Positions 25,644 through 36,441 of a DNA stretch of 64,000 nt are shown piece by piece (the first letter of the stretch is position 1; every line of letters starts with the position of its first letter). Source of the stretch: Sulfidibacter corallicola (GTDB lineage Bacteria; Acidobacteriota; Holophagae; Acanthopleuribacterales; Acanthopleuribacteraceae); contig NZ_CP071793.1 in the NCBI RefSeq assembly GCF_017498545.1, positions 6,771,001 to 6,835,000 on the forward strand. The letters run 5' to 3'. The notes beneath the pieces were generated by a model. That model saw nothing but the letters and a program-made list of their open reading frames with translations, did not search any database and had not been told where the DNA came from. Both the position numbers and the translations under genes were made by a program.

Positions 25644-26837
25644 TCAGGTGGATTCCGCGATGGGAAAGCGGGCCTCGATGGCGAGGGCTTCGGTGTGCTC
25701 GACCGCCTCGGCCACCAGGGCCTCGATATCCAGCTTCCGTTCCTCGCGGTGGACGACCTTGAGTGAGGCGCGGGTGACCGGCTCTTTGGGAGAGAACAGC
25801 GAGCAACAATCTTCAAAGGGTTGAATGGAAATGGGGTAGGCACTCATGTGTTCGCTGATGCGAATGATTTCGGTCTTGTCCATGCCGATGAGCGGGCGCA
25901 GGATGGGCAGGGGCACGCCTTCGTTGATGGCGGTGATGTTTTCGATCGTCTGGGAAGCGACCTGGCCGAGACTCTCGCCGGTCACGATCGATTGTCCGTT
26001 GACCTTTTCCAATAGGGCGACCGCCACCCGCATCATGAACCGGCGGGTCAGGACCACCATGTACTTGTCCAGGCATTCGGCCCGCAAGGTTTTCATGAGT
26101 GCCGTGAAGTTCACGACGTAGAGCGTCAGGCCGTTTTGGTAGCGGGCCAGGACATTGGCCAGGTCGACGACCTTTTCGCGGGCCGCCTCCACCGTGAAGG
26201 GGGGCGTGTGGAAGTAGATCGCGTCGATGCTGCCGCCTCGCTTTTGAATGAGATGGCCGGCCACCGGCGAGTCGATGCCGCCGCTGAGCAGCAGGCCGTG
26301 TTTGGTCTTGCCGTTGACCGGCAGACCGCCCAGCCCTGGCCAGGTATCCAGGTAGAGCCACGTTTCCTTGAGCTCGATCGAGACGGTCAACGGCAGGTCC
26401 GGGTGTTTCAAATCGACCTTCAGGTCGAGGCCCTGATCGAGAAGGAACCCGGCCAGTTCCAGTTGCAGATCCATCGAGTTCATCGGATAGCGCTTGTTGG
26501 CGCGCCGGCCGCGTACGGCGAAGGTCTTGTCGCTGTTGCAGTGGGGCGCCATCAACTCCCAGGCCTTTTCCTTGATGACCTCGATGTCGTGGCCGACGAT
26601 CCAGATCGGACTGATGCCCGAAAGGCCGAACACCGTGCTCAGTGCCTTGCGCACGTCCTCCGGCTCGGCTTCGGTCCGCAGCAGAACCTTTTTATGTCGC
26701 TTCTCCAGCTTGCCGCCGAGGTGCTTGACGCGGGGTTTGACGATTTTGATCAAATCGTCCACGAATCGGTCCTGATTGCGACCCTTGAGGGCCAGCTCGC
26801 CAAATCGCAACACGTAGGCGCTGGGTTTGTCGGACAT
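25644..26837 (-). CDS. thiI: tRNA 4-thiouridine synthase ThiI (no rhodanese domain)
   Basis: A 397-residue enzyme that adenylates U8 of tRNA for sulfur transfer and in many bacteria also supplies sulfur for the thiazole of thiamin. The N-terminal ferredoxin-like plus THUMP region (about 1-165) is followed by a PP-loop ATPase with SGGIDS at 185-190 and, near the end, PFEDCCSLFSPKEPVT. The C-terminal rhodanese domain of E. coli ThiI is absent, so sulfur must come from a separate carrier, as in other short ThiI proteins. ATG at 26837 has AAGGAG upstream. No thiamin gene is adjacent, which favours the tRNA role. Confidence 0.92.
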   Translation of the reverse strand: MSDKPSAYVLRFGELALKGRNQDRFVDDLIKIVKPRVKHLGGKLEKRHKKVLLRTEAEPEDVRKALSTVFGLSGISPIWIVGHDIEVIKEKAWELMAPHCNSDKTFAVRGRRANKRYPMNSMDLQLELAGFLLDQGLDLKVDLKHPDLPLTVSIELKETWLYLDTWPGLGGLPVNGKTKHGLLLSGGIDSPVAGHLIQKRGGSIDAIYFHTPPFTVEAAREKVVDLANVLARYQNGLTLYVVNFTALMKTLRAECLDKYMVVLTRRFMMRVAVALLEKVNGQSIVTGESLGQVASQTIENITAINEGVPLPILRPLIGMDKTEIIRISEHMSAYPISIQPFEDCCSLFSPKEPVTRASLKVVHREERKLDIEALVAEAVEHTEALAIEARFPIAEST

Positions 26838-27069
26838 GAAAGGCTCCTTGAACTGGGACACCGGCGCTCGTTCGCCGGGATTGCCGCTGGCTGCGGTCCT
26901 TGCGGGGCGGATCCCCACCGTCGGGAAGCGACGCGGGTGATCCTAGATGATCGTTTCGACCCGAATGGCGATTCGGGTTAGCGTCGGATGGCGCGCCCGG
27001 CCGATATCGCCGTGCGGCCCGAACGACCCGGTCGCCGTTCCCTGGAGGAGCGGCGATCCGTGGTTCGAT

Positions 27070-28782
27070 TCAGTTCTCCAGGTAGGCGGGAGCCAGGGCG
27101 CGGATTTGCTCCTGCAGGCTCTTGGCGACGCGGGCGCCGTTGATTTCGCATTTTCCACCTTTGTGAAGGTAGAAGGCGAACACCACCTTGGGGTTGTTCA
27201 GGGGGAACATGCCGACCATGATGCTGTTGAAGGGGCGGTCGCCGGCGGTTCCGGTTTTCATCGCGGCCTTGACGAAGTCGACGCGGGCCCGGCGGGCCGT
27301 GCCGCGCGGCTCCTGCAGGGCGGCCTCCATGGAGGCCTGGAGTTTTTCGGCGGTTGCGGCGGAGAAGGCCGATGTAACATCGCTCGACTCGATTTCGCGG
27401 TAGATCTGACCTTCCAGGTTGGCGAACGAATCCAGCATTTGCGGGGTCGGAATCTTGCCGCCGTTGGCGACGGCCGCCGGGATCTTGACCAATCCCAGGA
27501 CGGTGGTCTCCAACGAGTCCAGGCCAATGGCGATGCGGCCCAATTCGTAGGCGTTCTCCGGGTCGTGACTGACGCGGCCCGGTGTCGCTCTCTTCAGCAT
27601 GTTGGGCACTTCGCGGTCGTCGAACAGCAGGGAGAACCCCTTGCTCAACTCGGGCCAGCCCAACTCGATGCCCATTTGCGCGAACATCAGGTTGCACGAC
27701 ACCGCCATGCCTTCTTCCACCGAGTTCAGGTCGCCCTGGGTGGTCCAATCGTAGAACAGGCGCCCGCCGATTTTCATGTTGCCGGGATAGTTTTTCGGTG
27801 CGAACGGCGTCACGTCGCCGTCCTCCTCGAGGAAGATGCCGTAGGTCAGAACCTTGATGACGGAACCTGGCTCGAAGGTGGTCGTCAACGGGTCGAGGCC
27901 TTCGCTGCCATAGGCGGCGAGCACTTCGCCCGTGTCCGGTTGGAGCATGACCATGGTGCCGTTGTAGCCCTTCATCGCTTGGAAGGCGGCCTTCTGCAGA
28001 TTCAGGTCGAGGGTGCTCTTGATCAGGCTCAGCCGCTCGTCGGTGGAGAGATCGGCGATCGGCGACGCCTCGCCGTTGGGGTCGCCCCAACCGGCGAACA
28101 GCTTCGGTGAATCGAAGGCGTAACTTTCCTCGGTAACCTGGTAATTCAGGATCGGGTTGCCGTTGCGATCGACCCAGACCGGGATCTCGTCTTCTTTTTC
28201 ATAATGGTGGATCAGCTCCGAGAGCTTGGCGAACCGCGGCGTCTCTTTCAGTTTTTGCGGGGTTTTGTCCAGGTAGGAACGGGCTTCGCGAATGTTGCGG
28301 TTTCCCAGCGAAAGTGCGCTGAACAGCAGGTAGTAGTCACTCAGTTGGTCCGCTTCCTTCCAGCTCAGCAGGAAGTCGCGGTAGATGCGGCCGCGCTCGT
28401 AGGCGCCGCGCGTGTAGAACTTCTCGAGGATCAGGGCCGGATCTCCGCCGGTGCCCGAGGGCTTCTTTTCCAGCACGATCTTGAAATGCGATCGCGCGCT
28501 CTCGAGATCCTCGTGGAGCAGGTCGATCACGCCCAGGCCGTCTTGGCCGAGACCTTTGCTGAAGGGGAGACCACTGACGCGTTGGAAGTAGGTGCGGGCT
28601 TCGTCGAGGTTGTCGACGGCCAGGGCTTCGTTCGCCTTGACCAGGTTGATTTGAATGAACTTGCGATAACTGAAATAGCCGATGCCCGCGATCACCAGGG
28701 CCAAAATCAAAAAGCGCAGGCCGCGGCGGCTTTCGTTTCCGTATCCGCGTCTGCTGTAACCGATCCTTCTGCGCAAAACCAT
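27070..28782 (-). CDS. Membrane-anchored penicillin-binding transpeptidase domain protein
   Basis: A 570-residue protein with a basic N-terminus, one membrane span (about 22-40), a helical TPR-like region (about 45-190) and a C-terminal penicillin-binding transpeptidase domain. All three catalytic motifs are present: SVIK (Ser307-Lys310), SCN (Ser362-Asn364) and KTG (509-511). It should act on peptidoglycan peptides in the periplasm. There is no glycosyltransferase domain and no class B dimerisation domain; the TPR-like linker is unusual. The start is ATG 28782 by position of the membrane span; the SD sequence is weak, and a longer start at 28920 is unlikely. It lies alone on the minus strand. 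Confidence 0.82.
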   Translation of the reverse strand: MVLRRRIGYSRRGYGNESRRGLRFLILALVIAGIGYFSYRKFIQINLVKANEALAVDNLDEARTYFQRVSGLPFSKGLGQDGLGVIDLLHEDLESARSHFKIVLEKKPSGTGGDPALILEKFYTRGAYERGRIYRDFLLSWKEADQLSDYYLLFSALSLGNRNIREARSYLDKTPQKLKETPRFAKLSELIHHYEKEDEIPVWVDRNGNPILNYQVTEESYAFDSPKLFAGWGDPNGEASPIADLSTDERLSLIKSTLDLNLQKAAFQAMKGYNGTMVMLQPDTGEVLAAYGSEGLDPLTTTFEPGSVIKVLTYGIFLEEDGDVTPFAPKNYPGNMKIGGRLFYDWTTQGDLNSVEEGMAVSCNLMFAQMGIELGWPELSKGFSLLFDDREVPNMLKRATPGRVSHDPENAYELGRIAIGLDSLETTVLGLVKIPAAVANGGKIPTPQMLDSFANLEGQIYREIESSDVTSAFSAATAEKLQASMEAALQEPRGTARRARVDFVKAAMKTGTAGDRPFNSIMVGMFPLNNPKVVFAFYLHKGGKCEINGARVAKSLQEQIRALAPAYLEN

Positions 28783-29309
28783 GAAGTGTATCGTCCCCGT
28801 CAGGTATGTATTTAAATGATCTCCCGACCATGCCTCATCGCGGCGGAACCGGCGATGGGCCCGGTCACATTCGATGTGGATTGCCGAAATAGGGCGTGCC
28901 CGGCACCGCGAAACCGCCATCGGGTCGGCTGGGTTTGGGTACGCGCCTAAAGCCAGCGATCCGAAGGGATTCGTTCCGCCTGAATCGTTCCCATCCGAAT
29001 CTTAGATCTGCGAGGCGCGTGCCGGGTCCGATCTAACGCCTTGGTTTCGGTCGAACTCCTCCCGACACGAGGTGCGACCCAGGCCATGCCGCGAAACGCG
29101 AACGGACGACCTGCTGCACGCGCCTTGTGGGGCACCCTCGCGCAAACCGAATCAGCGTAACACAAAAGTGTTGAGGCTCGCCAGAACGGCGCCAACCCGT
29201 GGAGGGAGTGTCGATTATTGATTGGATTTACATGGTGCTTCGTGTTTTCGGAGGTGCGGCATATTTGCCCTGGCCCCGAGGCTCGATGGGCATGCTCGAC
29301 CACGCGTGT
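28783..29309. other. Intergenic gap; nothing recognised
   Basis: About 530 bases between the TrkH gene end and the transpeptidase gene start, both minus strand. It should include the transpeptidase promoter. No RNA signature, strong hairpin or plausible reading frame was found. Confidence 0.4.
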
Positions 29310-30755
29310 TCAGCGCTGCCAGGTTTGCGGCAGAAACAGGATGAGCAGCGAAAAGATTTCGAGCCGGCCCATGATCATGCACAGGCTGAGAATCCAGATG
29401 CCGGGCGTGGGAATGCTCGAAAAGTTCTCGGTCGGCCCCACGTCGCCCAGGCCCGGTCCGATGTTGCTGACGCACGACAGGCTGGCCGTGAAGCTGGTCA
29501 GGACGTCCACGCCGTACAGCGAGAGGAAGAACGAGGCCAGCAGGATGATGAAGATGTAGACCATGCCCAGGCTGAGAATGTTCTGGATCACCTCGCGCTT
29601 GACGCGTTTGCCGTCGATCTTGATGACGAACACGCCCGAGGGGTGAAGCTGTTGGTTGAGCGCGATTTTCAGGTATTTGGTGAGCAGCAGGATCCGCACG
29701 ACCTTCATGCCGCCGCCGGTACTGCCGGCACAGCCGCCGACCAGCATCAGGGCCAGCAGGACGACGTGCGTGATCGGCTTCCACTGTTCGAAATCGGCCG
29801 TGCCGTAGCCGGTGGTCGTGATGATGCTGACCACCTGGAACAGGCTCTCGCGGAAATTCTGTTCCACCGGGATTTGGGTGTCCAATCTCGAGAAGTAGAT
29901 GATGAAGGTCGCCGCGAAGATGATGAACAGGTAGAACCGCAGCTCCGAAGTCTGCAGGTAGGATTTGGGTTCACCGCTCAGGGCCCGGTAGTGAAGCGCG
30001 AAACTGATCCCGCAGATCAGCATGAAAAAGATGATGATGTACTGGATCAACGGCGAGTGGAAATGGGCGATCGAGGCGTTGTAGGTGGAGAAACCGCCGG
30101 TGGCCACGGTGCCGAAGGTATGGCAGGCGGCGTCGTACAGGTTCATGCCGGCGAGCCACAGCAGCAGGAAGCAGAGCAGGGAAACCAGCAGGTAGACGCC
30201 CCACAGCAGTTTGGCGGTCTGTTGGATGCGCGGTTCCAGCTTGTCCTTGGTGGGTCCCGGTGATTCGGCCTTGTAGAGCTGCATGCCGCCCAATCCCAGG
30301 TAGGGCAGGATGGCGACGGAGAGCACGATGATGCCCATGCCGCCCAACCAGTGGAGAAAGCTGCGCCAGAAGAGAATGCCCTTGGGCAGGGATTCGATTT
30401 CGTTCAGGATGGTCGAGCCGGTGGTCGTCAGTCCGGAGGCCGATTCGAAGAAGGCCATGGCGAAGTTGGGAATCGAGCCGGACAGCATGAAGGGCAGCGA
30501 GCCCACCAGCGACGCCACCAGCCAACTGAAGCCCACGATGCCGAAGCCTTCCTTCAGGCCCAGCTCGCCTTCGCGGGGCTTGTACTGCTTGAAGCAGGCC
30601 GCACCGGCGACGATGGCGATCATGGAGCTGACCCCGATCCACATGGCCACTCGCTCCTCTTCGTAGGCGAGCGATACGAACATGCTCAGAAGCATGCTCA
30701 GGCCCATGAAAATGGAGATGATGCCGACGAGGCTGAGGACCAGGCGAATCTTCAT
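29310..30755 (-). CDS. trkH: Trk potassium uptake, membrane subunit TrkH
   Basis: A 481-residue multi-span inner-membrane channel subunit for K+ uptake. The four pore-loop repeats can be followed by their glycine filters: GLTTTGST, TVATGGFST, TTTGYGTADF and SNIGPGLGDVGP. Later helices contain the GGCAGSTGGGMKVVR segment conserved in TrkH/KtrB. The ATG at 30755 overlaps the stop of trkA by four bases (ATGA), so translation is coupled and the pair forms an operon in the order trkA-trkH. The function follows from strong family resemblance. The longer reading to 30935 simply runs back into trkA. Confidence 0.93.
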   Translation of the reverse strand: MKIRLVLSLVGIISIFMGLSMLLSMFVSLAYEEERVAMWIGVSSMIAIVAGAACFKQYKPREGELGLKEGFGIVGFSWLVASLVGSLPFMLSGSIPNFAMAFFESASGLTTTGSTILNEIESLPKGILFWRSFLHWLGGMGIIVLSVAILPYLGLGGMQLYKAESPGPTKDKLEPRIQQTAKLLWGVYLLVSLLCFLLLWLAGMNLYDAACHTFGTVATGGFSTYNASIAHFHSPLIQYIIIFFMLICGISFALHYRALSGEPKSYLQTSELRFYLFIIFAATFIIYFSRLDTQIPVEQNFRESLFQVVSIITTTGYGTADFEQWKPITHVVLLALMLVGGCAGSTGGGMKVVRILLLTKYLKIALNQQLHPSGVFVIKIDGKRVKREVIQNILSLGMVYIFIILLASFFLSLYGVDVLTSFTASLSCVSNIGPGLGDVGPTENFSSIPTPGIWILSLCMIMGRLEIFSLLILFLPQTWQR

Positions 30756-32095
30756 TGAAACAACTCTTCCAACCGGCGCTTGCTGGTGTGGCCCGCGATG
30801 ACCACCACGCGATCGTGTTCCAGGATCTGGGTGTGGCCCGTGGGGATGAAGATTTCGCGTCCCCGCACGATCATGGCGAACAGTACCTCGGGCAGGGCGG
30901 GCAGGTCCTTCAGCGGCGTGTTCAGCAACTTGCATCGCGGTGTGGCCGTGAATTCGATGACTTCGGCCTCGTTGCCCTTCAGGGTGGTGACCGAAAGGAT
31001 GTTGCCTCGACGCACGTATTTGAGGATGGTGTCCACGATCGCCAGACGCGAGGACACCGCCGTGTTCACGCCGACCTGGTTGACCAGCGGCACGTATTCC
31101 AGCTTCTCCAGCAGGGCGATGACGATCGGCACGTGTTTGCTGCGGGCGATCAGGCCCGAGAGCAGGTTTTCTTCGTCATCGCGCGTCAGAGCCAAAAAGG
31201 CGTCGGCCTCGCCGATACCTTCCAGGTCCCACATCTCCACATTGGTGGGCTCGCCCTGAATGATCAGGGTCTGATCCAGCTCTTCGGCCAGGTGTTCGGC
31301 GGTTTCTTCGTCGTTTTCGATGAGCGTGGCACGGATTCGCTGCTTTTCCAGCATCTTGCAGAGGTAGACCGCGACCTTCGAACCGCCCAGGATCATGACC
31401 CGCTTGACCTGCTTGCGCTTTTGGCCGCAGAACTCGTACACGTCGTCCAGCGAACTGCGCAGGCAGAAGATGAACACCTGATCGCCGGTTTCCAATCGGG
31501 TTTGACCGGTGGGAATCAGGGTGCGGCCGCGACGCGAAATGGAACCGATCAAAAAGTAGTCACGGTCCTGCTTCAGCATGATCTCCGAAAGCGTCTCACC
31601 GACGCAGGGCGCACCCGGTTCCACCTTCAGGCCGACCATGATGCCCTCGCCGCCACCGAACTCGGCCACGTCCGAGGCGCCCGGCACGGCCAGCAGGTTG
31701 CGGATTTGGAGCGCGCATTCGAATTCGGGGTTGACCAACAGGTCCACGCCCAAGTCGTCCTCGCTGAGCCAGTTGTCCAGCAGGTAGTAATCCATGTTGC
31801 TGACGCGGGCGATCTTGAAGGGAACCTTGGACTTGCAGGCGGTCAGGGAGGCGACGATGTTGATTTCGTCCTGATTGGTCAGGGCCATCATCAGGTCGCA
31901 GTTTTCGATGCCCGCCGATTGAAGCGTCTTGGGCGAGGCGCCGTTTCCCTGGATCACCAGGATGTCCAACGCATCCTGGAGCCGCTGCATGCGTTCCTTG
32001 TTTTCTTCGATGACGGTGACGTCGTGGTGTTCTTTGGAGAGTTGATCGGCCAGATGGGAGCCCACGGCGCCCGCGCCGACAATGATGATTCTCAA
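30752..32095 (-). CDS. trkA: Trk potassium uptake, regulatory subunit TrkA
   Basis: A 447-residue cytoplasmic protein that binds NAD(H) or ATP and gates TrkH. It has the classical two-fold order of RCK-N (Rossmann motif GAGAVG at 7-12), TrkA-C, a second RCK-N (RVMILGGSKVAVYL near 230) and a second TrkA-C ending with HTQILEHDRVVVIAGH. Length equals the usual double-unit TrkA. The start is TTG at 32095 with GAGAGG five bases upstream. It overlaps trkH by four bases. The second nucleotide site reads GGSKVA instead of GxGxxG, as in many TrkA proteins. Confidence 0.93.
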   Translation of the reverse strand: MRIIIVGAGAVGSHLADQLSKEHHDVTVIEENKERMQRLQDALDILVIQGNGASPKTLQSAGIENCDLMMALTNQDEINIVASLTACKSKVPFKIARVSNMDYYLLDNWLSEDDLGVDLLVNPEFECALQIRNLLAVPGASDVAEFGGGEGIMVGLKVEPGAPCVGETLSEIMLKQDRDYFLIGSISRRGRTLIPTGQTRLETGDQVFIFCLRSSLDDVYEFCGQKRKQVKRVMILGGSKVAVYLCKMLEKQRIRATLIENDEETAEHLAEELDQTLIIQGEPTNVEMWDLEGIGEADAFLALTRDDEENLLSGLIARSKHVPIVIALLEKLEYVPLVNQVGVNTAVSSRLAIVDTILKYVRRGNILSVTTLKGNEAEVIEFTATPRCKLLNTPLKDLPALPEVLFAMIVRGREIFIPTGHTQILEHDRVVVIAGHTSKRRLEELFQ

Positions 32096-32354
32096 GCCTG
32101 CCTCTCAGCGCAATGTAGGGTGTTCGAATTCGATCGGGAATGCTGTGCTCGATGGTCCGGCGTGCGCCGCGATCTCGGCCGTTTCGAGGGGAGACGCCGT
32201 CGAAACGGGTGCGGAGCACATGGGTTGGACGCGCGTGATGGCACCACATTACGCCAATCAGGGACAAGATACAAGCCGCCGAAGTGGTGAATTCGCTCTG
32301 GTTTACCGCCGGCGGCGGCCCGTACTCGTGCAGGTCGAACGGCGCTGGTCCCGG

Positions 32355-32885
32355 TCAGGTGGTGTCGGTTCGCGATGCCAGTTCCTTCCGATACACCTCG
32401 AGGCTCTCGGCATCGAAACACACCAGGTAGACCTTGGCGATCGAGCTCGGTCGCTCCAGAAAGGCGACGATCTCGGTTAGCGCGATATTGGCCGCGTCTT
32501 CCTTGGGGTATCGGTACACGCCGGTACTGATGGCCGGAAAGGCGATGGTGGTTGCGCCCAGTTCGGCCGCCCGGGTCAGCGAGTTGCGGTAACAGGAAGC
32601 CAGCAAGGCGGCTTCGTTCTTGTGGCCGCCCTTCCAGATCGGGCCCACGGTGTGAACGACCCAACGGGCCGGGAGATCGTAGCCTCCGGTGGCTTTGGCC
32701 TCGCCGGTGGGGCAGCCGCCCAGCGTGCGGCATTCGGCCAGCAGTTGCGGCCCCGCGCCGCGGTGAATGGCACCGTCCACGCCGCCGCCGCCCAGCAGGG
32801 AACTGTTGGCGGCATTGACGATGGCGTCTACCTCGAGACGGGTGATATCACCCTGGTGAAGCTCGATGTGGTCGTAGATGGACAT
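32355..32885 (-). CDS. Macro-domain protein (O-acetyl-ADP-ribose deacetylase type)
   Basis: A 176-residue stand-alone macro domain of the YmdB/MacroD type, which hydrolyses O-acetyl-ADP-ribose and can remove ADP-ribose from proteins. Marks are DAIVNAANSSLLGGGGVDGAIH (ADP-ribose binding and catalytic loop), CPTGEAKATGGYDLPARWVVHTVGP and FPAISTGVYRYP (diphosphate loop). Length is normal for the family. The ATG has GAGG eight bases upstream. It is a monocistronic minus-strand gene divergent from kbl, with no NAD+ or toxin gene nearby. Confidence 0.92.
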   Translation of the reverse strand: MSIYDHIELHQGDITRLEVDAIVNAANSSLLGGGGVDGAIHRGAGPQLLAECRTLGGCPTGEAKATGGYDLPARWVVHTVGPIWKGGHKNEAALLASCYRNSLTRAAELGATTIAFPAISTGVYRYPKEDAANIALTEIVAFLERPSSIAKVYLVCFDAESLEVYRKELASRTDTT

Positions 32886-33359
32886 CCGGGGTACCTCGTG
32901 ACGCGTGAATTTCGGTGGAAACCGAGCTCATTATACCCGGCTCGCTGCCGGTGGCCCCACCGCTTCGGCGCGACTCGATCGGGCCTCGCCTGCGGGCGTC
33001 GCGCCCGGCCATTCGACCTTCAGGCAACCTTTGACCGGGACTTCCCTTCCGTGGTCTAATTTCTCCGGTTTAGCTTTCGTCTTCGCCCGGCTGCACTGCG
33101 GCTCCGGCCTCGCTGACGGCGGGCATGTCGATTCCCGCGTCCGGTTTCGGGTGTCTCTGGTCGAACCTCTTCCGGGTTCGACGTCCAGGTATCGCAAGTC
33201 AAAGGATTTCCGTGTGAGGATGAACATGGAATCCCAATGTGAACGGCGCGACGGGGGATCTTCGCCCGATACCTGATACCCGAAGATCGGAATCGCGGTC
33301 GTTGGCTCAATTTGAATAGCGTGAACGCGTTCGAGCACGTGTTCCGGAAGGAAGAGGAT
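32886..33359. other. Divergent intergenic region with a hairpin
   Basis: About 470 bases between the macro-domain gene and kbl. It holds GATCTTCG (33258-33264 plus one base) and CGAAGATC (33281-33288), an eight-base stem whose loop contains GATACCTGATACC, the same word found in the element near 37300. I saw no glycine-riboswitch core, although kbl acts in glycine/threonine metabolism. Confidence 0.45.
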
Positions 33360-34547
<1,188 letters not shown>

Positions 34548-34567
34548 ACGGCCGCATATCCGTGAAG

Positions 34568-34594
34568 GACGCGAAGGCCACCGGTCTTCGCGTC
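34568..34594 (+). terminator. Hairpin after kbl
   Basis: GACGCGAAG (34568-34576) pairs with CTTCGCGTC (34586-34594), nine bases, nine-base loop, 20 bases after the kbl stop. No T run follows, so termination strength is doubtful. Confidence 0.4.
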
Positions 34595-34742
34595 TCGTCC
34601 CGGTGCGCTCCGATGTGCCTCCGCAGGGCCATTCCCAGGGCCCTGGACGGCGCGCTCGTCACCGGGGGCTTCGATCGCCCTCGCGATTGTGGTTCAATAG
34701 ATGGCGGGGCATCGCCGATCGCGGTGCATCCGGGAGGTACCG

Positions 34743-35069
34743 TTGGATTTTTTCGTGCCCATGGCAGACGAGGCCACGTTGAAGCGCGAGCGGCAAAAAG
34801 CGCGCGAACTACGCAAGAGCGATTGGTGGACGAACCAGGTCGGCCGCGGCTTTTGCTATTACTGCGAAGCGGCCGTGGCGCCTTCCGAGCTCACCATGGA
34901 CCACAAGACTCCGGTGATTCGCGGTGGGCGTTCCACCAAGAACAACCTGGTGCCGGCCTGCAAACCCTGTAACAACGAGAAAAAGCACATGGTGCTCGGC
35001 GAGTGGATTCGCCTACGGGAAGAGGAAGGCCGGCCGCTGGCCTGTGCCAAGAACGATCTCTACTACTGA
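34743..35069 (+). CDS. Small HNH endonuclease-like protein
   Basis: A 108-residue HNH protein. The zinc-knuckle cysteines C38-x2-C41 and C73-x2-C76 surround the core ELTMDHKTPVIRGGRSTKNNLVPACKPCNNEKK, where Asp53-His54 and Asn68 are the expected HNH residues. The layout resembles the many small free-standing HNH proteins of bacterial chromosomes, of which most have no known target. The TTG at 34743 is chosen because GGGAGG lies five bases upstream; a start at 34701 lacks this. It converges on plsC with an eight-base gap. There is no restriction-modification or phage gene nearby. Confidence 0.8.
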   Translation: MDFFVPMADEATLKRERQKARELRKSDWWTNQVGRGFCYYCEAAVAPSELTMDHKTPVIRGGRSTKNNLVPACKPCNNEKKHMVLGEWIRLREEEGRPLACAKNDLYY

Positions 35070-35077
35070 GCCGCCGC

Positions 35078-35848
35078 TCAGGCTGGATGGCTGTCCGCGG
35101 TTTCGGGTGGTACCTGGCGGTGACTGGGCAGGCCGTCCCGAATGGCCACTTCCACCTTCGATTGGAAGCCCTTGCGATCGCCGACCGTGAACGATTTCGC
35201 CTCGACGGGCGGGTGAACCCGAACCCGTACGATTCCCTTGTGGGTCCAGAGATTGTTTCTACCGCAGACTTCCTGCGAGTTTTCGATGGTCACCGGCACG
35301 ATATCGATCTGCTCCTGGATCGCCAGCAGGAAACCGCCTTTCTTGAAGGGCAGCAGGTGCCCGGTCTTGGTGCGCGTACCTTCGGGAAAGATGACCACGT
35401 GGATGCCGCTCTTGATCTTCTGGCCGGTCTTGCGCAGGCTGCCCACGGCTTTGGTGCGGTCGCCGCGATCGACGGGAATCATACCCATCAGCAGCATGGC
35501 CTGCCCTAAAAAGGGCACGTACATCAACGAGTGCTTGAAGAGAAAGCGGATGTGGACCGGCAGCGCGGCTACCAGGATCGGAATGTCGATCATGCTGGCG
35601 TGGTTGGCCATGTAGATCGAAGGCCGCGATGGGTCCACGTGTTCGAGGCCGGTGACTTCCAGCTTGATGCCGGACATCCAAAATACCGAGTTCGCCCAGA
35701 GGCGCAGGATGCGGCTCGGCATGTTGCGCCGCGAAAAGGGGACGACCAGCGCCACCACCAGCGAGAGAATACAGGTTATCGGTACAATCATCAGCCCCGC
35801 GACGAGGCTTCGTAGGTTGGGGGGTCCAGCCAACTTTTTCACACCCAA
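35078..35848 (-). CDS. plsC: 1-acyl-sn-glycerol-3-phosphate acyltransferase
   Basis: A 256-residue membrane-bound acyltransferase that converts lysophosphatidate to phosphatidate. An N-terminal hydrophobic segment (about 14-37) precedes the catalytic NHASMID (HX4D, His83 and Asp88), the GMIPVDRGD substrate motif, FPEGTR (154-159) and the IVPVTI motif. The length is usual. The start is TTG at 35848 or GTG two codons later; neither has a clear SD sequence, so the N-terminus may shift by a few residues. It is convergent with the HNH gene. Confidence 0.9.
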   Translation of the reverse strand: MGVKKLAGPPNLRSLVAGLMIVPITCILSLVVALVVPFSRRNMPSRILRLWANSVFWMSGIKLEVTGLEHVDPSRPSIYMANHASMIDIPILVAALPVHIRFLFKHSLMYVPFLGQAMLLMGMIPVDRGDRTKAVGSLRKTGQKIKSGIHVVIFPEGTRTKTGHLLPFKKGGFLLAIQEQIDIVPVTIENSQEVCGRNNLWTHKGIVRVRVHPPVEAKSFTVGDRKGFQSKVEVAIRDGLPSHRQVPPETADSHPA

Positions 35849-36441
35849 AACGCGTCATGCTCGACGGAACGAATTTCGGTGGTAGGGGGAATCGCCACCA
35901 GGCCGCGGGCCGAAACCCAGGTCCGCTCGTCGAGAGAGAATTTTCGAATTTGTCGGCCACGGTGAGGTTGGAGCCGCGAATCCGGTATCGGTCCGCGCGC
36001 CGCGCAGGGCAGCGCTTGGAGACCTCACTCCCCGAGAATTGTCGATCCCGGGATGAATCGAATGTGGCTCGAACGTTCCGTGGCCTGCAACCTGAAGTAT
36101 GCGTCTCGGGTGGATGCGATGTACCGTGATGCGGATGCAGCGCGCCGCCCGGAAGCGCTCAAATCAAGTTCCGTGAGCCACGACCCGAGATTCCCGAGCG
36201 TTCCTCGGGAACACTCGCGTCCGCCGCATGAAAGCGACCGGAACTCGAGCATCCGCCAAAGGTGCACCGCTTCTGGTGGAAACCGGGGACGGGCGCTATC
36301 TTAACACGGGCCGCGCTCGAGCGTGACCGAGCTTACCTTGAAAATGGCGGGGTCGTGCTTGTCGCCTGCCGTCGGAGGGCCGGCGAGTCGGGTCTTTCCT
36401 TTGATCTCGCGAGGCGCTAGGCTTCTCTGGGAGGCTGACTT
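35849..36441. other. Intergenic gap; nothing recognised
   Basis: About 590 bases between the plsC and TrmJ-like gene starts, divergent. Promoters for both are expected. Short reading frames on both strands here are basic and unstructured and look like chance. Confidence 0.4.

Noticed and set aside
33000..33359. Glycine riboswitch upstream of kbl
   Set aside because: Expected from the gene's role, but the conserved aptamer core words were not found.
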